Assembly (NCBI GenBank): GCA_007129775.1 | Contig: SKUV01000357.1 | Location: forward strand, 1-21,132 | DNA from: Paracoccaceae bacterium | Lineage (GTDB): Bacteria > Pseudomonadota > Alphaproteobacteria > Rhodobacterales > Rhodobacteraceae | DNA length: 21,132 bases | Direction: 5' to 3' | Shown here: piece by piece, positions 7,812 to 15,975 of the stretch | How the letters are laid out: every line of letters starts with the position of its first letter | How positions within the stretch are numbered: position 1 is the first letter of the stretch | Position numbers and translations under genes: made by a program | Notes under the pieces: generated by a model | What the model saw: the letters and a program-made list of their open reading frames with translations, nothing else | The model's database searches: none | Told to the model about the DNA's origin: nothing

Positions 7812-10283
7812 ATGGCCAAGCCCGATTTGCCTGAATTGCCCGATTTGCCCGTCACCAAGGTGCTTCCAGCGCTGTTGGTCGCGTTGCGCGGACAGGGGCG
7901 CGCGGTGCTTCAGGCGCCTCCGGGCGCCGGCAAGACGACGCTCGTGCCGCTTGCGATGCTCGGAGGCGGAATCGGGGGGCGGATCGTCATGCTGGAACCC
8001 CGGCGCCTTGCCGCCCGGGCCAGCGCCGAACGCATGGCCGCGCTACTGGGCGAAGAGGTTGGGCGGACGGTCGGCTTCAGGATGCGGGGAGAGAGCCGCG
8101 TTAGCGCCGCCACCCGGATCGAGGTGGTGACCGATGGCATCCTGATCCGCATGATTCAGGACGACCCCGGCCTCGACGGTGTCGGCGCGGTCATCTTCGA
8201 CGAATTCCATGAACGCGCTCTGAATGCCGATCTGGGTCTCGCGCTGGTTTGGGAGGCACGCGGCGCCCTGCGGTCCGATCTGGCGGTGGTGGTGATGTCG
8301 GCCACACTCGATGCCGGCCTGGTGGCCGCGATGCTGGACGATGCCCCCGTCATTACCGCCGAGGGCCGCGCCTATCCCGTGACGACCCGCTGGCTTAGCA
8401 AACCCTTGCCGGCCGGCACCCGTCTTGCCCCGGCCACGGCGGAACTTGTGTTGCGCGCCCTCGCGGTAGAGGACGGCAGCGCGCTGGTCTTTCTGCCCGG
8501 CGAGGCAGAGATACGCGCCACCGAAGCCGCGCTGCGCGCTCGCCTGCCCGCTGATTGTTCCCTGCGCCCGCTTTTCGGCGCGATGGAGATCGCAGCCCAG
8601 CGCGCCGCAATCGCCCCGGTGGACCGGGGCCGCAAGGTGGTGCTGGCCACCTCCATCGCCGAAACATCTCTGACGATCGAGGATGTGCGCATCGTGGTCG
8701 ATGCGGGGCGGGCCCGGCGGGCCCGGTTCGATCCGTCCAGCGGCATGTCGCGGCTGGTGACCGAACGGGTCACCCGCGCCGAGGCCGAGCAGCGGCGCGG
8801 CCGGGCCGGGCGCGTCGCGCCCGGTGTCTGCTACCGGCTCTGGACGAAGGGCGAGGAAGGGGCGCTCGCGCCGTTCCCCCCGGCCGAAATCGAGGCTGCC
8901 GATCTGGCGCCGCTGGCGCTCGAACTGGCGCTCTGGGGTGCTGACGACGGGCTGCGGTTCCTCACACCGCCGCCGCCGGGCGCCTTGGCCGAGGCGCGCG
9001 CGCTGCTGCTGGGCTTGGGTGCGTTGGACGAGGCCGGCCGGCTGACGGCCCATGGCCGGGCGATGGGCGGTCTGCCGCTGCATCCGCGGCTGGGGCATAT
9101 GCTGCTACGGGCGGGGCGGGGTGCGGCACCGCTGGCGGCGCTACTGTCAGAGCGCGACTTGCTGCGCGGCGCGCCTGCCGATCTGGGCTTGCGGTTGGCC
9201 GCACTGGATAATCCCGGCGCAGCCCCGGTGCCGCCCCACAGGCCCACGCTGGAGCGGGTGCGGGCCGAGGCGCGGCGGCTCGCGCGGCTTCTCCCCGATG
9301 CCACCGCGCCGGCCGCGCTGGGGCCTGCGGAGATGGCCGCCCTCGCCTATCCCGACCGGATCGGGCTGCGCCGCCGGGGCGATGCGCCGCGCTACCTGCT
9401 GTCGGGCGGGCGCGGGGCCGAATTGCCGGCGGAGGATCCACTCGCCGGCCAGCGGCTGATCGTGGCCACAGATCTGGACGGCGGCGGGCGCGAGGCGCGC
9501 ATCCGGCAGGCCATCGCCATCGACGAGGCGTCGCTGCGCAGCGTTCTGGGCGACCGGATCGCGTGGCGCGACCTGTGCCACTGGTCGCGGCGCGAGCGTC
9601 GGGTGACGGCGCGCCAGCAAGAGGCGCTGGGCGCCATCGCGCTGGACGACCGCATCTGGCACGACGCCCCGGCCGATGCGCTGGCGGGCGCGGCGCTGGA
9701 AGGTGTGCGCGACCTCGGACTGGCGGCCTGCGGCATGGGACCGGCGGCGCGCCGGCTGCAGGCGCGCGTCGAATTGCTGCGCAGCGAGGGGGCCGATCTG
9801 CCCGATTGCTCCGATGCGGGGTTGCTCGCGGCAGCCGAAGACTGGCTTCTGCCCCATCTTGGCGGGTGCCGGACCGCGGGCGATCTGGCGGCGCTCGATC
9901 TGACCGAACCCCTGCGCCAGTATCTGGGATGGGATCGGCTGGCGCTGGTGGACAGGCTCGCCCCGGCGGCCTTTGTCACGCCGATGGGCAGGCGCGTTCC
10001 GGTGGATTACGCCGGCGGCCAGCCCGCCATCGCCGTGCGCCTGCAGGAGATGTTCGGCCTTGCCGAGCATCCGGTGATCGGGCCGCGCGGCCTGGCTTTG
10101 CAGATCACGCTGCTGTCTCCCGCGGGCCGGCCAGTGCAGGTGACGACCGATCTGCCCGGCTTCTGGGCCAGTTCCTACGCCGATGTGCGCAAGGACATGC
10201 GCGGCCGTTACCCCCGGCATCCGTGGCCGGAAGACCCGCTGGCCGCCGCGCCGACCCTGCGCGCGAAACCGCGCAAGGGCTGA
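7812..10283 (+). CDS. hrpB: ATP-dependent RNA helicase HrpB
   Basis: An 823-residue DEAH/RHA-type superfamily 2 helicase, the usual length for HrpB. Motifs in order: Walker A APPGAGKT (35-42), Walker B DEFH (130-133), motif III SAT (163-165), motif IV/V region ATSIAETSLTIEDV, and motif VI QRRGRAGR (327-334). These are followed by the helicase-associated domain and the HrpB-specific C-terminal domain ending in DLPGFWASSYADVRKDMRGR and YPRHPWPEDP, which is diagnostic. HrpB's physiological RNA substrate is unsettled in most bacteria. The start at ATG 7812 has no ribosome site but has a -10-like element eight bases upstream, so a leaderless message is plausible. The gene is divergent from the SLC13 permease and convergent with the next gene (34 bases between stops, no obvious terminator). 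Confidence 0.97.
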   Translation: MAKPDLPELPDLPVTKVLPALLVALRGQGRAVLQAPPGAGKTTLVPLAMLGGGIGGRIVMLEPRRLAARASAERMAALLGEEVGRTVGFRMRGESRVSAATRIEVVTDGILIRMIQDDPGLDGVGAVIFDEFHERALNADLGLALVWEARGALRSDLAVVVMSATLDAGLVAAMLDDAPVITAEGRAYPVTTRWLSKPLPAGTRLAPATAELVLRALAVEDGSALVFLPGEAEIRATEAALRARLPADCSLRPLFGAMEIAAQRAAIAPVDRGRKVVLATSIAETSLTIEDVRIVVDAGRARRARFDPSSGMSRLVTERVTRAEAEQRRGRAGRVAPGVCYRLWTKGEEGALAPFPPAEIEAADLAPLALELALWGADDGLRFLTPPPPGALAEARALLLGLGALDEAGRLTAHGRAMGGLPLHPRLGHMLLRAGRGAAPLAALLSERDLLRGAPADLGLRLAALDNPGAAPVPPHRPTLERVRAEARRLARLLPDATAPAALGPAEMAALAYPDRIGLRRRGDAPRYLLSGGRGAELPAEDPLAGQRLIVATDLDGGGREARIRQAIAIDEASLRSVLGDRIAWRDLCHWSRRERRVTARQQEALGAIALDDRIWHDAPADALAGAALEGVRDLGLAACGMGPAARRLQARVELLRSEGADLPDCSDAGLLAAAEDWLLPHLGGCRTAGDLAALDLTEPLRQYLGWDRLALVDRLAPAAFVTPMGRRVPVDYAGGQPAIAVRLQEMFGLAEHPVIGPRGLALQITLLSPAGRPVQVTTDLPGFWASSYADVRKDMRGRYPRHPWPEDPLAAAPTLRAKPRKG

Positions 10284-10317
10284 CCGCGCCGCTGTGCCGG
10301 ACCCGATTGGCGGGCTG

Positions 10318-11424
10318 TCAGGCCAGTGTGCGCCCGCGCTCGGCCACCTTCACCAGCGCCTCGCGGTCGAGCCGGCCGAGATCAAGCGCCTGCATCAGGT
10401 CGCATTCATTCCAGAAATCGCGGCCGTAGAGGGCGCAGATGGTATCCACACCGGCCCGGTGCAGAGCTGCCGGCCGGCCCACCAGATCGCCCAGCATCAC
10501 CACCGGCACGAGGCCGAAGGGCACGTCTTCGGTGATATAGCGCGATTGCGCGGAGGTCGGGGCGTATGCGCCGATCTTGCGGTCGCGCATTTCCTGAAAC
10601 ATCGTGGCCAGATCGGCGTCGGCACTGACGTGATAGGACAGGTGGAAATGGTCGCGCACGGTGCGCACCTGCAGCCCCAGCGCCTCGGCAATGGCCAGAC
10701 GTTCCTGATCCAGCGCCTCGATATAGCGCGCGACCATCGGGGTCATGTATTCGGTTTGCCACCATGTCTCGCCCAGTTCCATACGGGTCAGGTTCACCAG
10801 CCCGATACCAAGGTGGTTTTGCGGGTTCAGGTTCGACAGGCTGATGGCCAGCAACCCGCCTACATCCTTGAACCGCTGGCCGAACAGCGCCTCGCATAGC
10901 GCGAGCCCCTCGGTTGCAGCGGTATGGGGCAGGGTGCAGATATCGACGCGTGCCCGCAGCGGCTGACAGCGGACCAGCCCGGGTGCCGGGCGCTGGGCCA
11001 GAACGACCGTCGTGCTCCACGCGATGATCGGTGCGTCGATTCCGCGTGCATGGAGCAGATTGCCCAGATAGACCGCGCCCATCGCCGATTGTGACGAGAT
11101 GATCACCGGCTGGCCGGCACGGATATGCGGGGCGAGCGCATCCATCACCGCCTTGTGGCCATAGCCGGGCAGTGCGATGGCGAGCACGTCCGCATCGGCG
11201 GCGAGGGCGGCGGCATCCTCGGCCACTGACGGGTGAAAATGCCCCTCGACCCCACCCGGCACCGCCGCCTCGGCCCGAATCCCGTCTGCCAGTTCGCCGG
11301 CAAGTTCGGCGCCTCGCCGTGGTGCCCAGAGGGTCGCGTGGTGACCGTCGCGTTCCAGCGCCGCCGCCATTCCGTGTGCGACCGAACCGGCGCCCGCGAT
11401 TCCGACCCGATAGTGTTTGCCCAT
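10318..11424 (-). CDS. Octopine/nopaline dehydrogenase-family oxidoreductase
   Basis: A 368-residue NAD(P)-dependent oxidoreductase of the opine (octopine/nopaline) dehydrogenase family. Such enzymes reductively condense, or oxidatively split, N-(carboxyalkyl) amino acids. The N-terminal Rossmann motif is VGIAGAGSVAHGMA (residues 7-20). The C-terminal catalytic domain carries NLNPQNH (198-204), the family pattern in which the histidine (H204) is catalytic, and the helical segment with MELGETWWQTEY. The ATG at 11424 is used because GGAG then lies nine bases upstream; another ATG at 11433 has no spacing. It is divergent from an aminopeptidase P gene across a 182-base gap, which is compatible with a role in catabolism of amino acid derivatives, but the substrate is unknown. 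Confidence 0.88.
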   Translation of the reverse strand: MGKHYRVGIAGAGSVAHGMAAALERDGHHATLWAPRRGAELAGELADGIRAEAAVPGGVEGHFHPSVAEDAAALAADADVLAIALPGYGHKAVMDALAPHIRAGQPVIISSQSAMGAVYLGNLLHARGIDAPIIAWSTTVVLAQRPAPGLVRCQPLRARVDICTLPHTAATEGLALCEALFGQRFKDVGGLLAISLSNLNPQNHLGIGLVNLTRMELGETWWQTEYMTPMVARYIEALDQERLAIAEALGLQVRTVRDHFHLSYHVSADADLATMFQEMRDRKIGAYAPTSAQSRYITEDVPFGLVPVVMLGDLVGRPAALHRAGVDTICALYGRDFWNECDLMQALDLGRLDREALVKVAERGRTLA

Positions 11425-11549
11425 GCTCGTCATCTCCGATGCGCGTCATTTCCGAAGCGCGACCCTAGAGCAGGAACGCACGGAACGGAAGCAGGGCGGC
11501 AGGGCGATGCTCGCGTCTCCGACATCCGGATCTGCGCGCCGAATCCATG

Positions 11550-11579
11550 TTGACCGGCACTGTCGCCGCCCCATACCAA
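11550..11579 (+). promoter_or_regulatory. Candidate promoter of the aminopeptidase P gene
   Basis: TTGACC (11550-11555) lies 18 bases from TACCAA (11574-11579). It would give a leader of about 20 bases that contains AGAGG seven bases before the ATG at 11607. The -35 match is strong and the -10 match is weak. Confidence 0.4.
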
Positions 11580-11606
11580 GGCCGGGTACCGACCAGAGGC
11601 GCAACA

Positions 11607-13412
11607 ATGTTCCAGACCTTCGACGCCACCACCACCCCCGAACACGCCCCCCCGCGGCTCGCCGCGCTGCGGGAAGTGCTGGCGCAGTACGGGCTTGACG
11701 GCTTTCTCGTGCCGCGGGCCGATGCGCATCAGGGCGAATACGTGGCCCCACGCGACGAGAGGCTGGCGTGGCTGACAGGTTTTAGCGGCTCCGCCGGTAT
11801 TGCCATTGTGCTTCCGCACACGGCGGGGCTTTTCGTTGATGGCCGCTATCGCGTGCAGGCCCGGGCGCAGGTGGACACCAGCCTGATCAGCCCGGTTCCG
11901 TGGCCCGATACCAAGCCCGGCGACTGGCTGCGCGAGCAGATGCCGAACGGCGCGGTGATCGGCTTTGACCCGTGGCTGCACACGCCCGAACAGATCGACC
12001 GGCTGGAGCATGACCTCGCCGGCAGCGAGATCACGCTGCGCCGCTGCCGCAATCCCGTCGACGCGATCTGGCCCGATCAGCCGGGCCCGCCCGCCGGGCC
12101 GGTTCTGCTGCATCCCGAGGGGCTGGCCGGGCAGGCCTCGGGGGACAAGCGCGCGGCCATCGCAGCAGTGCTGCGCAAGCAGGGTTGCCGCGCGGCATTG
12201 ATCACCTTGCCCGACAGCCTGTGCTGGCTTCTCAACATCCGGGGCGGGGATATTGCGCACAACCCGGTGGTGCAGGCCTTCGGCGTGTTGCACGATGATG
12301 CCCGCGTCACGCTGTTCCTGGAGCCGGAGCGCGCCACGCCCGAATTGCGCGACCATCTGGGCGCGGATGTCACGCTGCGTCCGCCCGCCGCTCTGGAAGC
12401 CGCTCTGCGCACGCTTCAGGGCCCCGTACGGCTCGACCCGGCGACGGCGCCGCTGTATCTGGCCGATACGCTGGCCGAGGCCGGGGTCGAGACCCGTGCG
12501 GGGCAGGACCCCTGCATCCTGCCGAAGGCGCGCAAATCGGCAGCCGAGATCGCAGGGATGGAGGCTGCCCATCTGCGCGACGGCGCGGCGATGGTGGAGT
12601 TTCTCTGCTGGCTTGATGCGGAGGCGCCCAACGGCAATCTGACCGAGATCGACGTGGTGCGCCGGCTCGAGGAGTGCCGTGCAGCCACCGGACGTCTGCA
12701 CGATATCAGCTTTGATACGATCTGTGGTGCCGGGCCGAACGGTGCAATCGTCCACTATCGCGTGACCGAGGCGACGAACCGCGCCGTTCGGCCCGGCGAT
12801 GTGCTTCTGGTGGACAGCGGCGCGCAATACCCCGATGGCACCACCGACATCACCCGCACTATCGCCACCGGGCCGGTGCCGCCCGAGGCGCGCACCGCTG
12901 CCACACGGGTTCTGCAGGGCATGATTGCGATGTCGCGCGCGCGCTGGCCCAAGGGGCTGGCCGGGCGCGATCTGGATGCGCTGGCGCGCTATCCGCTCTG
13001 GCTCGCCGGGCAGGATTACGACCACGGCACCGGGCATGGCATCGGCGCCTTCCTGTCGGTGCACGAGGGGCCGCAACGGCTGTCGCGCCTGTCGGAGGTC
13101 GCGCTGGAACCCGGCATGATCGTGTCCAACGAGCCGGGCTATTACCGCGAGGCCGCCTTTGGCATTCGCATCGAGAACCTGCTCGTGGTGGTGGAGGCTG
13201 CGCCCCTGCCCGGGGCCGACCAGCGCGATATGCTGGCTTTCGACACGCTGACCCATGTGCCGATCGATCGGCGTATGATCGACATCGCGGCGCTGAGCGC
13301 GGCAGAAAGGGCATGGTTCGATGCCTATCACGCCCGGGTGCATGGCGCGCTGGCCGACAGGGTCGGACCCGCCGCGCGTGCATGGCTGGACGCGGCGACC
13401 GCTCCGCTCTAG
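11607..13412 (+). CDS. Aminopeptidase P family protein (Xaa-Pro aminopeptidase, M24B)
   Basis: A 601-residue cytosolic metallopeptidase that removes an N-terminal residue preceding proline. It is of the long three-domain type (as in eukaryotic XPNPEP1), with two creatinase-like N-terminal domains and a C-terminal pita-bread domain. All five dinuclear-metal ligands are visible: D403 and D414 in VDSGAQYPDGTTD, H477 in HGTGHGIG, E509 in SNEPGYY and E523 in IRIENL. The catalytic accessory histidine in IVHYR is also present. The start ATG at 11607 follows AGAGG with a seven-base spacer; an in-frame ATG at 11547 is upstream of the likely transcription start and was rejected. The likely role is peptide recycling. 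It is followed after 110 bases by the DUF427 gene. Confidence 0.96.
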   Translation: MFQTFDATTTPEHAPPRLAALREVLAQYGLDGFLVPRADAHQGEYVAPRDERLAWLTGFSGSAGIAIVLPHTAGLFVDGRYRVQARAQVDTSLISPVPWPDTKPGDWLREQMPNGAVIGFDPWLHTPEQIDRLEHDLAGSEITLRRCRNPVDAIWPDQPGPPAGPVLLHPEGLAGQASGDKRAAIAAVLRKQGCRAALITLPDSLCWLLNIRGGDIAHNPVVQAFGVLHDDARVTLFLEPERATPELRDHLGADVTLRPPAALEAALRTLQGPVRLDPATAPLYLADTLAEAGVETRAGQDPCILPKARKSAAEIAGMEAAHLRDGAAMVEFLCWLDAEAPNGNLTEIDVVRRLEECRAATGRLHDISFDTICGAGPNGAIVHYRVTEATNRAVRPGDVLLVDSGAQYPDGTTDITRTIATGPVPPEARTAATRVLQGMIAMSRARWPKGLAGRDLDALARYPLWLAGQDYDHGTGHGIGAFLSVHEGPQRLSRLSEVALEPGMIVSNEPGYYREAAFGIRIENLLVVVEAAPLPGADQRDMLAFDTLTHVPIDRRMIDIAALSAAERAWFDAYHARVHGALADRVGPAARAWLDAATAPL

Positions 13413-13447
13413 GTATGCGCTTGGCGGCGCGGGCTTTCATGTCATCC

Positions 13448-13473
13448 GGGCCCGGATTGCGGTGCCCGGGCCC
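13448..13473 (+). terminator. GC-rich hairpin after the aminopeptidase P gene
   Basis: The arms GGGCCCGG (13448-13455) and CCGGGCCC (13466-13473) are perfectly complementary around a ten-base loop, 35 bases after the stop at 13412. No T-run follows, so it may slow or terminate transcription only with other factors. It separates the gene from the DUF427 gene. Confidence 0.35.
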
Positions 13474-13522
13474 TGTGGCCCGTCACGCCGCCAGAATAAC
13501 CGGGCAGTCAGAGGAGACGACC

Positions 13523-13864
13523 ATGAGTGACAGGATCCGGATTTATCCTGCCGAGGGGACATGGGTGGTGCGCGCCGAGGGTGCCGTCATTGCCGAAAGT
13601 CCGGCCGCGCTGGAGGTCACGCTGGACGAGGCCGCTCCGGTCATCCATTTTCCGCGCGCCGATGTGGCCATGGCATTTGTCGAGCCCAGCGGCACGCGCT
13701 CGGTCTGTCCGGTTCGGGGCGAGGGGGTCTATTACGACATCGTCACATCTGCCGGTGTTCTGCGCGATGCCGGCTGGGCCTATGAAAACCCGCCCGAAGA
13801 CCACGCCCGGATCGCAGGCTGTCTTGCCTTCGACACGACACGGGTGACGGTGGAGCGGCTCTGA
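13523..13864 (+). CDS. DUF427 domain-containing protein
   Basis: A 113-residue small cytoplasmic protein made of a single DUF427 domain. Visible family features are the central HFPRADVAMAFVEPSG segment, the VCPVRGEGVYYDI block (family pattern C-P-x-K/R-G-x-A/G-x-Y-Y), and the C-terminal AWAYENPPE-like stretch (here GWAYENPPEDHARIAGCLAF) with F/Y-D near the end. The biochemical function of this widespread family is not established. The ATG at 13523 has a strong GAGGAG site. It may be read through from the aminopeptidase gene or have its own promoter. Its stop is 20 bases from that of the convergent acuC-like gene. Confidence 0.92.
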   Translation: MSDRIRIYPAEGTWVVRAEGAVIAESPAALEVTLDEAAPVIHFPRADVAMAFVEPSGTRSVCPVRGEGVYYDIVTSAGVLRDAGWAYENPPEDHARIAGCLAFDTTRVTVERL

Positions 13865-13884
13865 CGCGCGGCGCTTGCCGGCGC

Positions 13885-15078
13885 TCAACCAGCGGGATCC
13901 GGGCGGCGTGCGAGCACGGCCAGCCTTTCGCCGATCTCGGGCCTGACCTCCCCCTCGCGGGGTGCGTCGCGCAATGTGGTGAACCAATGCTCCGGCGGGT
14001 CAAGCCCAACGCGGGCCTTTGGCCAGACGATGCCGCGCAGCACCGCCTCGGCCGCGGGTGGCAGCCGCTCGGGGATGTGCTGACCCGACAGCGCCGCCCA
14101 GACCGATGTCCAGCACCGCGCCACGGACCACGGGTTGTAGCCGCCGCCGCCCAGCACGACCACCGCGGGGGCGCTGTCGCGCAGCGCCACCGCGACCTCC
14201 ACATGGGCGTTGTTCGACAGGCAGAGCCGCGACAGCGGGTCTTCCTGCAGCGCATCCGATCCGCATTGCAGCACCACCGCCTCGGGCCGGAAGGCCGCCA
14301 ATCGTGGCAGGATCAGTCCCTGCAGGATCGCGCGCATCTCGGTATCGTTCAGCCCCCGTGGAACCGGCAGGTTGAAGCCGCTGCCGCCGGCCTCGTCTTC
14401 CAGCGCGCCGGTGAAGGGCCAGCGACGCTCCTCGTGGACCGAGATCATCAGCGCGCCGGGATCGCCGGCAAATGCCGGCTCCACCCCGTCGCAATGATGC
14501 GCGTCGATATCCACATAGGCGATGCGGCGCAGGCCGGCACGCCTCAGCACCTTCAGGCACAGAACCGGATCGTTGAGATAACAAAAGCCGTTCGCGCTGT
14601 CGGGAAAGGCGTGGTGGGTTCCGCCCCCCGGCACATGCACCACCCCACCGGATGCCGCCACCAGTTCCGCCGCCAGCATCGTTCCGCCCGCCGATGTCGC
14701 CGGGCGCCGGAACATCTCGGGAAAGACCGGGTTGGAGGAGGTGCCGATATTGTGCCGTTGCCGCACCTCGGCGCTGACCGCGCCGCTGGCCTCGGCCCGT
14801 TGCAGCGCGGCGACATAATCGGGCGTGTGGAAAAGACGCAGTGCCCGGGGGCGTGCCCGGGGAGAGGTAAGGTATCTCGTGCGCGGCAGCCAGCCCATGG
14901 CGCGGGCCAGATCCATCACCGTCGAGACACGCGGGATGCGCAGAGGATGCCAGCCGCCATAGCTCGATCCGCGATAGACTTCGGAACCGATAAAGCGTGC
15001 GGCTGCCGCAAGCGTGTCCCCCGGAGGTGCGGTGCCGCTTTCCGGCCGGGCAAGGGGCGTCGGGAGGGACATGACCAT
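13885..15078 (-). CDS. acuC: Histone deacetylase (AcuC) family protein
   Basis: Predicted 397-residue zinc-dependent deacetylase of the arginase/HDAC fold, annotated AcuC in most alphaproteobacteria. It removes acetyl groups from lysines (for example acetyl-CoA synthetase) or from small amines. The catalytic set is complete: tandem histidines H155-H156 in GGGTHHAF, zinc ligands D192 and H194 in YVDIDAHHCDG, D275 in QCGSDALQEDPLS, and the GGGGYN loop carrying the transition-state tyrosine. ATGs at 15078 and 15072 are both possible; neither has a good ribosome site, and CACAAT eight bases before 15078 could be a -10 element. The gene begins 26 bases after the stop of the glutathione peroxidase gene on the same strand, so co-transcription is likely. 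Confidence 0.93.
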   Translation of the reverse strand: MVMSLPTPLARPESGTAPPGDTLAAAARFIGSEVYRGSSYGGWHPLRIPRVSTVMDLARAMGWLPRTRYLTSPRARPRALRLFHTPDYVAALQRAEASGAVSAEVRQRHNIGTSSNPVFPEMFRRPATSAGGTMLAAELVAASGGVVHVPGGGTHHAFPDSANGFCYLNDPVLCLKVLRRAGLRRIAYVDIDAHHCDGVEPAFAGDPGALMISVHEERRWPFTGALEDEAGGSGFNLPVPRGLNDTEMRAILQGLILPRLAAFRPEAVVLQCGSDALQEDPLSRLCLSNNAHVEVAVALRDSAPAVVVLGGGGYNPWSVARCWTSVWAALSGQHIPERLPPAAEAVLRGIVWPKARVGLDPPEHWFTTLRDAPREGEVRPEIGERLAVLARRPDPAG

Positions 15079-15104
15079 TCGTGCTGATTGTGGCGCCCGC
15101 TGCT

Positions 15105-15749
15105 TCAGCCCATAAGTGCCGCCTCGACGGCCCGGCGGATCGGGCGGGATACGGGCCGTGCGGAGGCCCGCCATGTGCCCAGAAGATCGCCTTCGGGCCC
15201 GATCAGCACCTTGTTGAAGTTCCAGTTGGGCGTGAATCCATGGATACCCGACAACCAGCGGAAAAAGGGATGCGCATCCGGGCCGCGGACGCTGTTCAGT
15301 GATGCCATCGGGAAATCCAGCGCGAAATTCACCGCGCAGAATTCCGCCACCTCTTCATCCGTGGCCAGTTCCTGTCGGAAATCGTTGGAGGGCACGCCGA
15401 AGACGATCAGGCCGCGGTCGCGATACCTGTCGTAAAGCGCCTGCAGATCGTCCAGCTGGGCGGTGAAGCCGCAAAGCGAGGCGGTGTTGGCCACCAGAAT
15501 GGGCTGTCCGCGCCAGCCGTCGAATGCATAGCTGCCGCCGGTCAGTCCGGAAAAGACGATCCCATCCGGAAGGCGTTGGGCGTTGCTGGGTGTCGCGGCG
15601 CCGAGGCCGGGCCGTGTTGCCGTTGCCGCGCCGAGCAAACCAGCCGTCGCGGCGATAAGGCCGAGCATTGCGCGGCGACCGGGTGCCATCGCTTTGCTGC
15701 GCGGGCCGATTGGGGCGCTGGCGAAAGGTTTATTCGATCGGTTTTCCAT
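15105..15749 (-). CDS. Exported glutathione peroxidase-family protein (thioredoxin-type)
   Basis: A 214-residue thiol peroxidase of the glutathione peroxidase family, with a twin-arginine-like signal (PGRRAMLGLIAATAGLLGAA, RR at 25-26), so it probably acts in the periplasm. The peroxidatic cysteine is C93 in ASLCGFT; Q126, W176 and N177 complete the tetrad. C138 in AEFCAVNF matches the resolving cysteine of thioredoxin-dependent 2-Cys members (yeast Gpx3 Cys82), while the usual FPCNQ motif is altered to VPSND. These residues suggest it uses thioredoxin-like reductants rather than glutathione. The ATG at 15749 is kept because a promoter placed for a leaderless start precedes it; an internal ATG at 15689 would still leave an intact Tat signal. 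It lies upstream of acuC. Confidence 0.92.
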   Translation of the reverse strand: MENRSNKPFASAPIGPRSKAMAPGRRAMLGLIAATAGLLGAATATRPGLGAATPSNAQRLPDGIVFSGLTGGSYAFDGWRGQPILVANTASLCGFTAQLDDLQALYDRYRDRGLIVFGVPSNDFRQELATDEEVAEFCAVNFALDFPMASLNSVRGPDAHPFFRWLSGIHGFTPNWNFNKVLIGPEGDLLGTWRASARPVSRPIRRAVEAALMG

Positions 15750-15755
15750 TGCTTG

Positions 15756-15783
15756 GATGTATCGTGTCCGGTGCCCTGATCAA
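15756..15783 (-). promoter_or_regulatory. Candidate leaderless promoter of the glutathione peroxidase gene
   Basis: On the minus strand TTGATC (15778-15783) and TACATC (15756-15761) are 16 bases apart, and the -10 ends six bases before the ATG at 15749. Transcription would begin on the start codon, consistent with no visible ribosome site. Confidence 0.4.
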
Positions 15784-15811
15784 GAGGTGGCGTTGCCCCG
15801 GCAATGGTGCC

Positions 15812-15839
15812 TCGCACTTGATGCGTCGCACTTGATGCG
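15812..15839. repeat. Perfect 14-bp tandem duplication TCGCACTTGATGCG
   Basis: Two back-to-back identical copies (15812-15825 and 15826-15839) in the divergent gap between the glutathione peroxidase gene and the DUF1178 gene, about 29 bases upstream of the peroxidase -35 element. It could be a pair of regulator half-sites or a recent slippage duplication. Confidence 0.8.
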
Positions 15840-15871
15840 TCGGCTGGGGGGTGCCGCCGTGCGCAGGCCGC

Positions 15872-15901
15872 TTGAATTCCGGCGGTGGAAGCCGATATGA
15901 C
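15872..15901 (+). promoter_or_regulatory. Candidate promoter of the DUF1178 gene
   Basis: TTGAAT (15872-15877) and TATGAC (15896-15901) are 18 bases apart, each with four of six consensus matches. The leader would be about 68 bases before the ATG at 15976. Confidence 0.35.
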
Positions 15902-15975
15902 CCTTCCGGGCATGTCGCGCGACGGTTTGCGCGCCACTGCCCGGGAACAGGCCCTGAAACAACGGGAACCGGCCG

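Noticed and set aside
10284..10317. Possible bidirectional terminator between hrpB and the opine-dehydrogenase-like gene
   Set aside because: The 34-base gap has no convincing stem and no T-run.
11430..13343. 637-codon open frame on the minus strand, antisense to the aminopeptidase P gene
   Set aside because: It is a shadow frame; the plus strand carries all five metal ligands of an M24 peptidase.
15897..15975. Small open frame starting at ATG 15897 ahead of the DUF1178 gene
   Set aside because: It is out of frame with the gene, has no ribosome site, and runs into the gene in another frame; nothing supports it as a real leader peptide.
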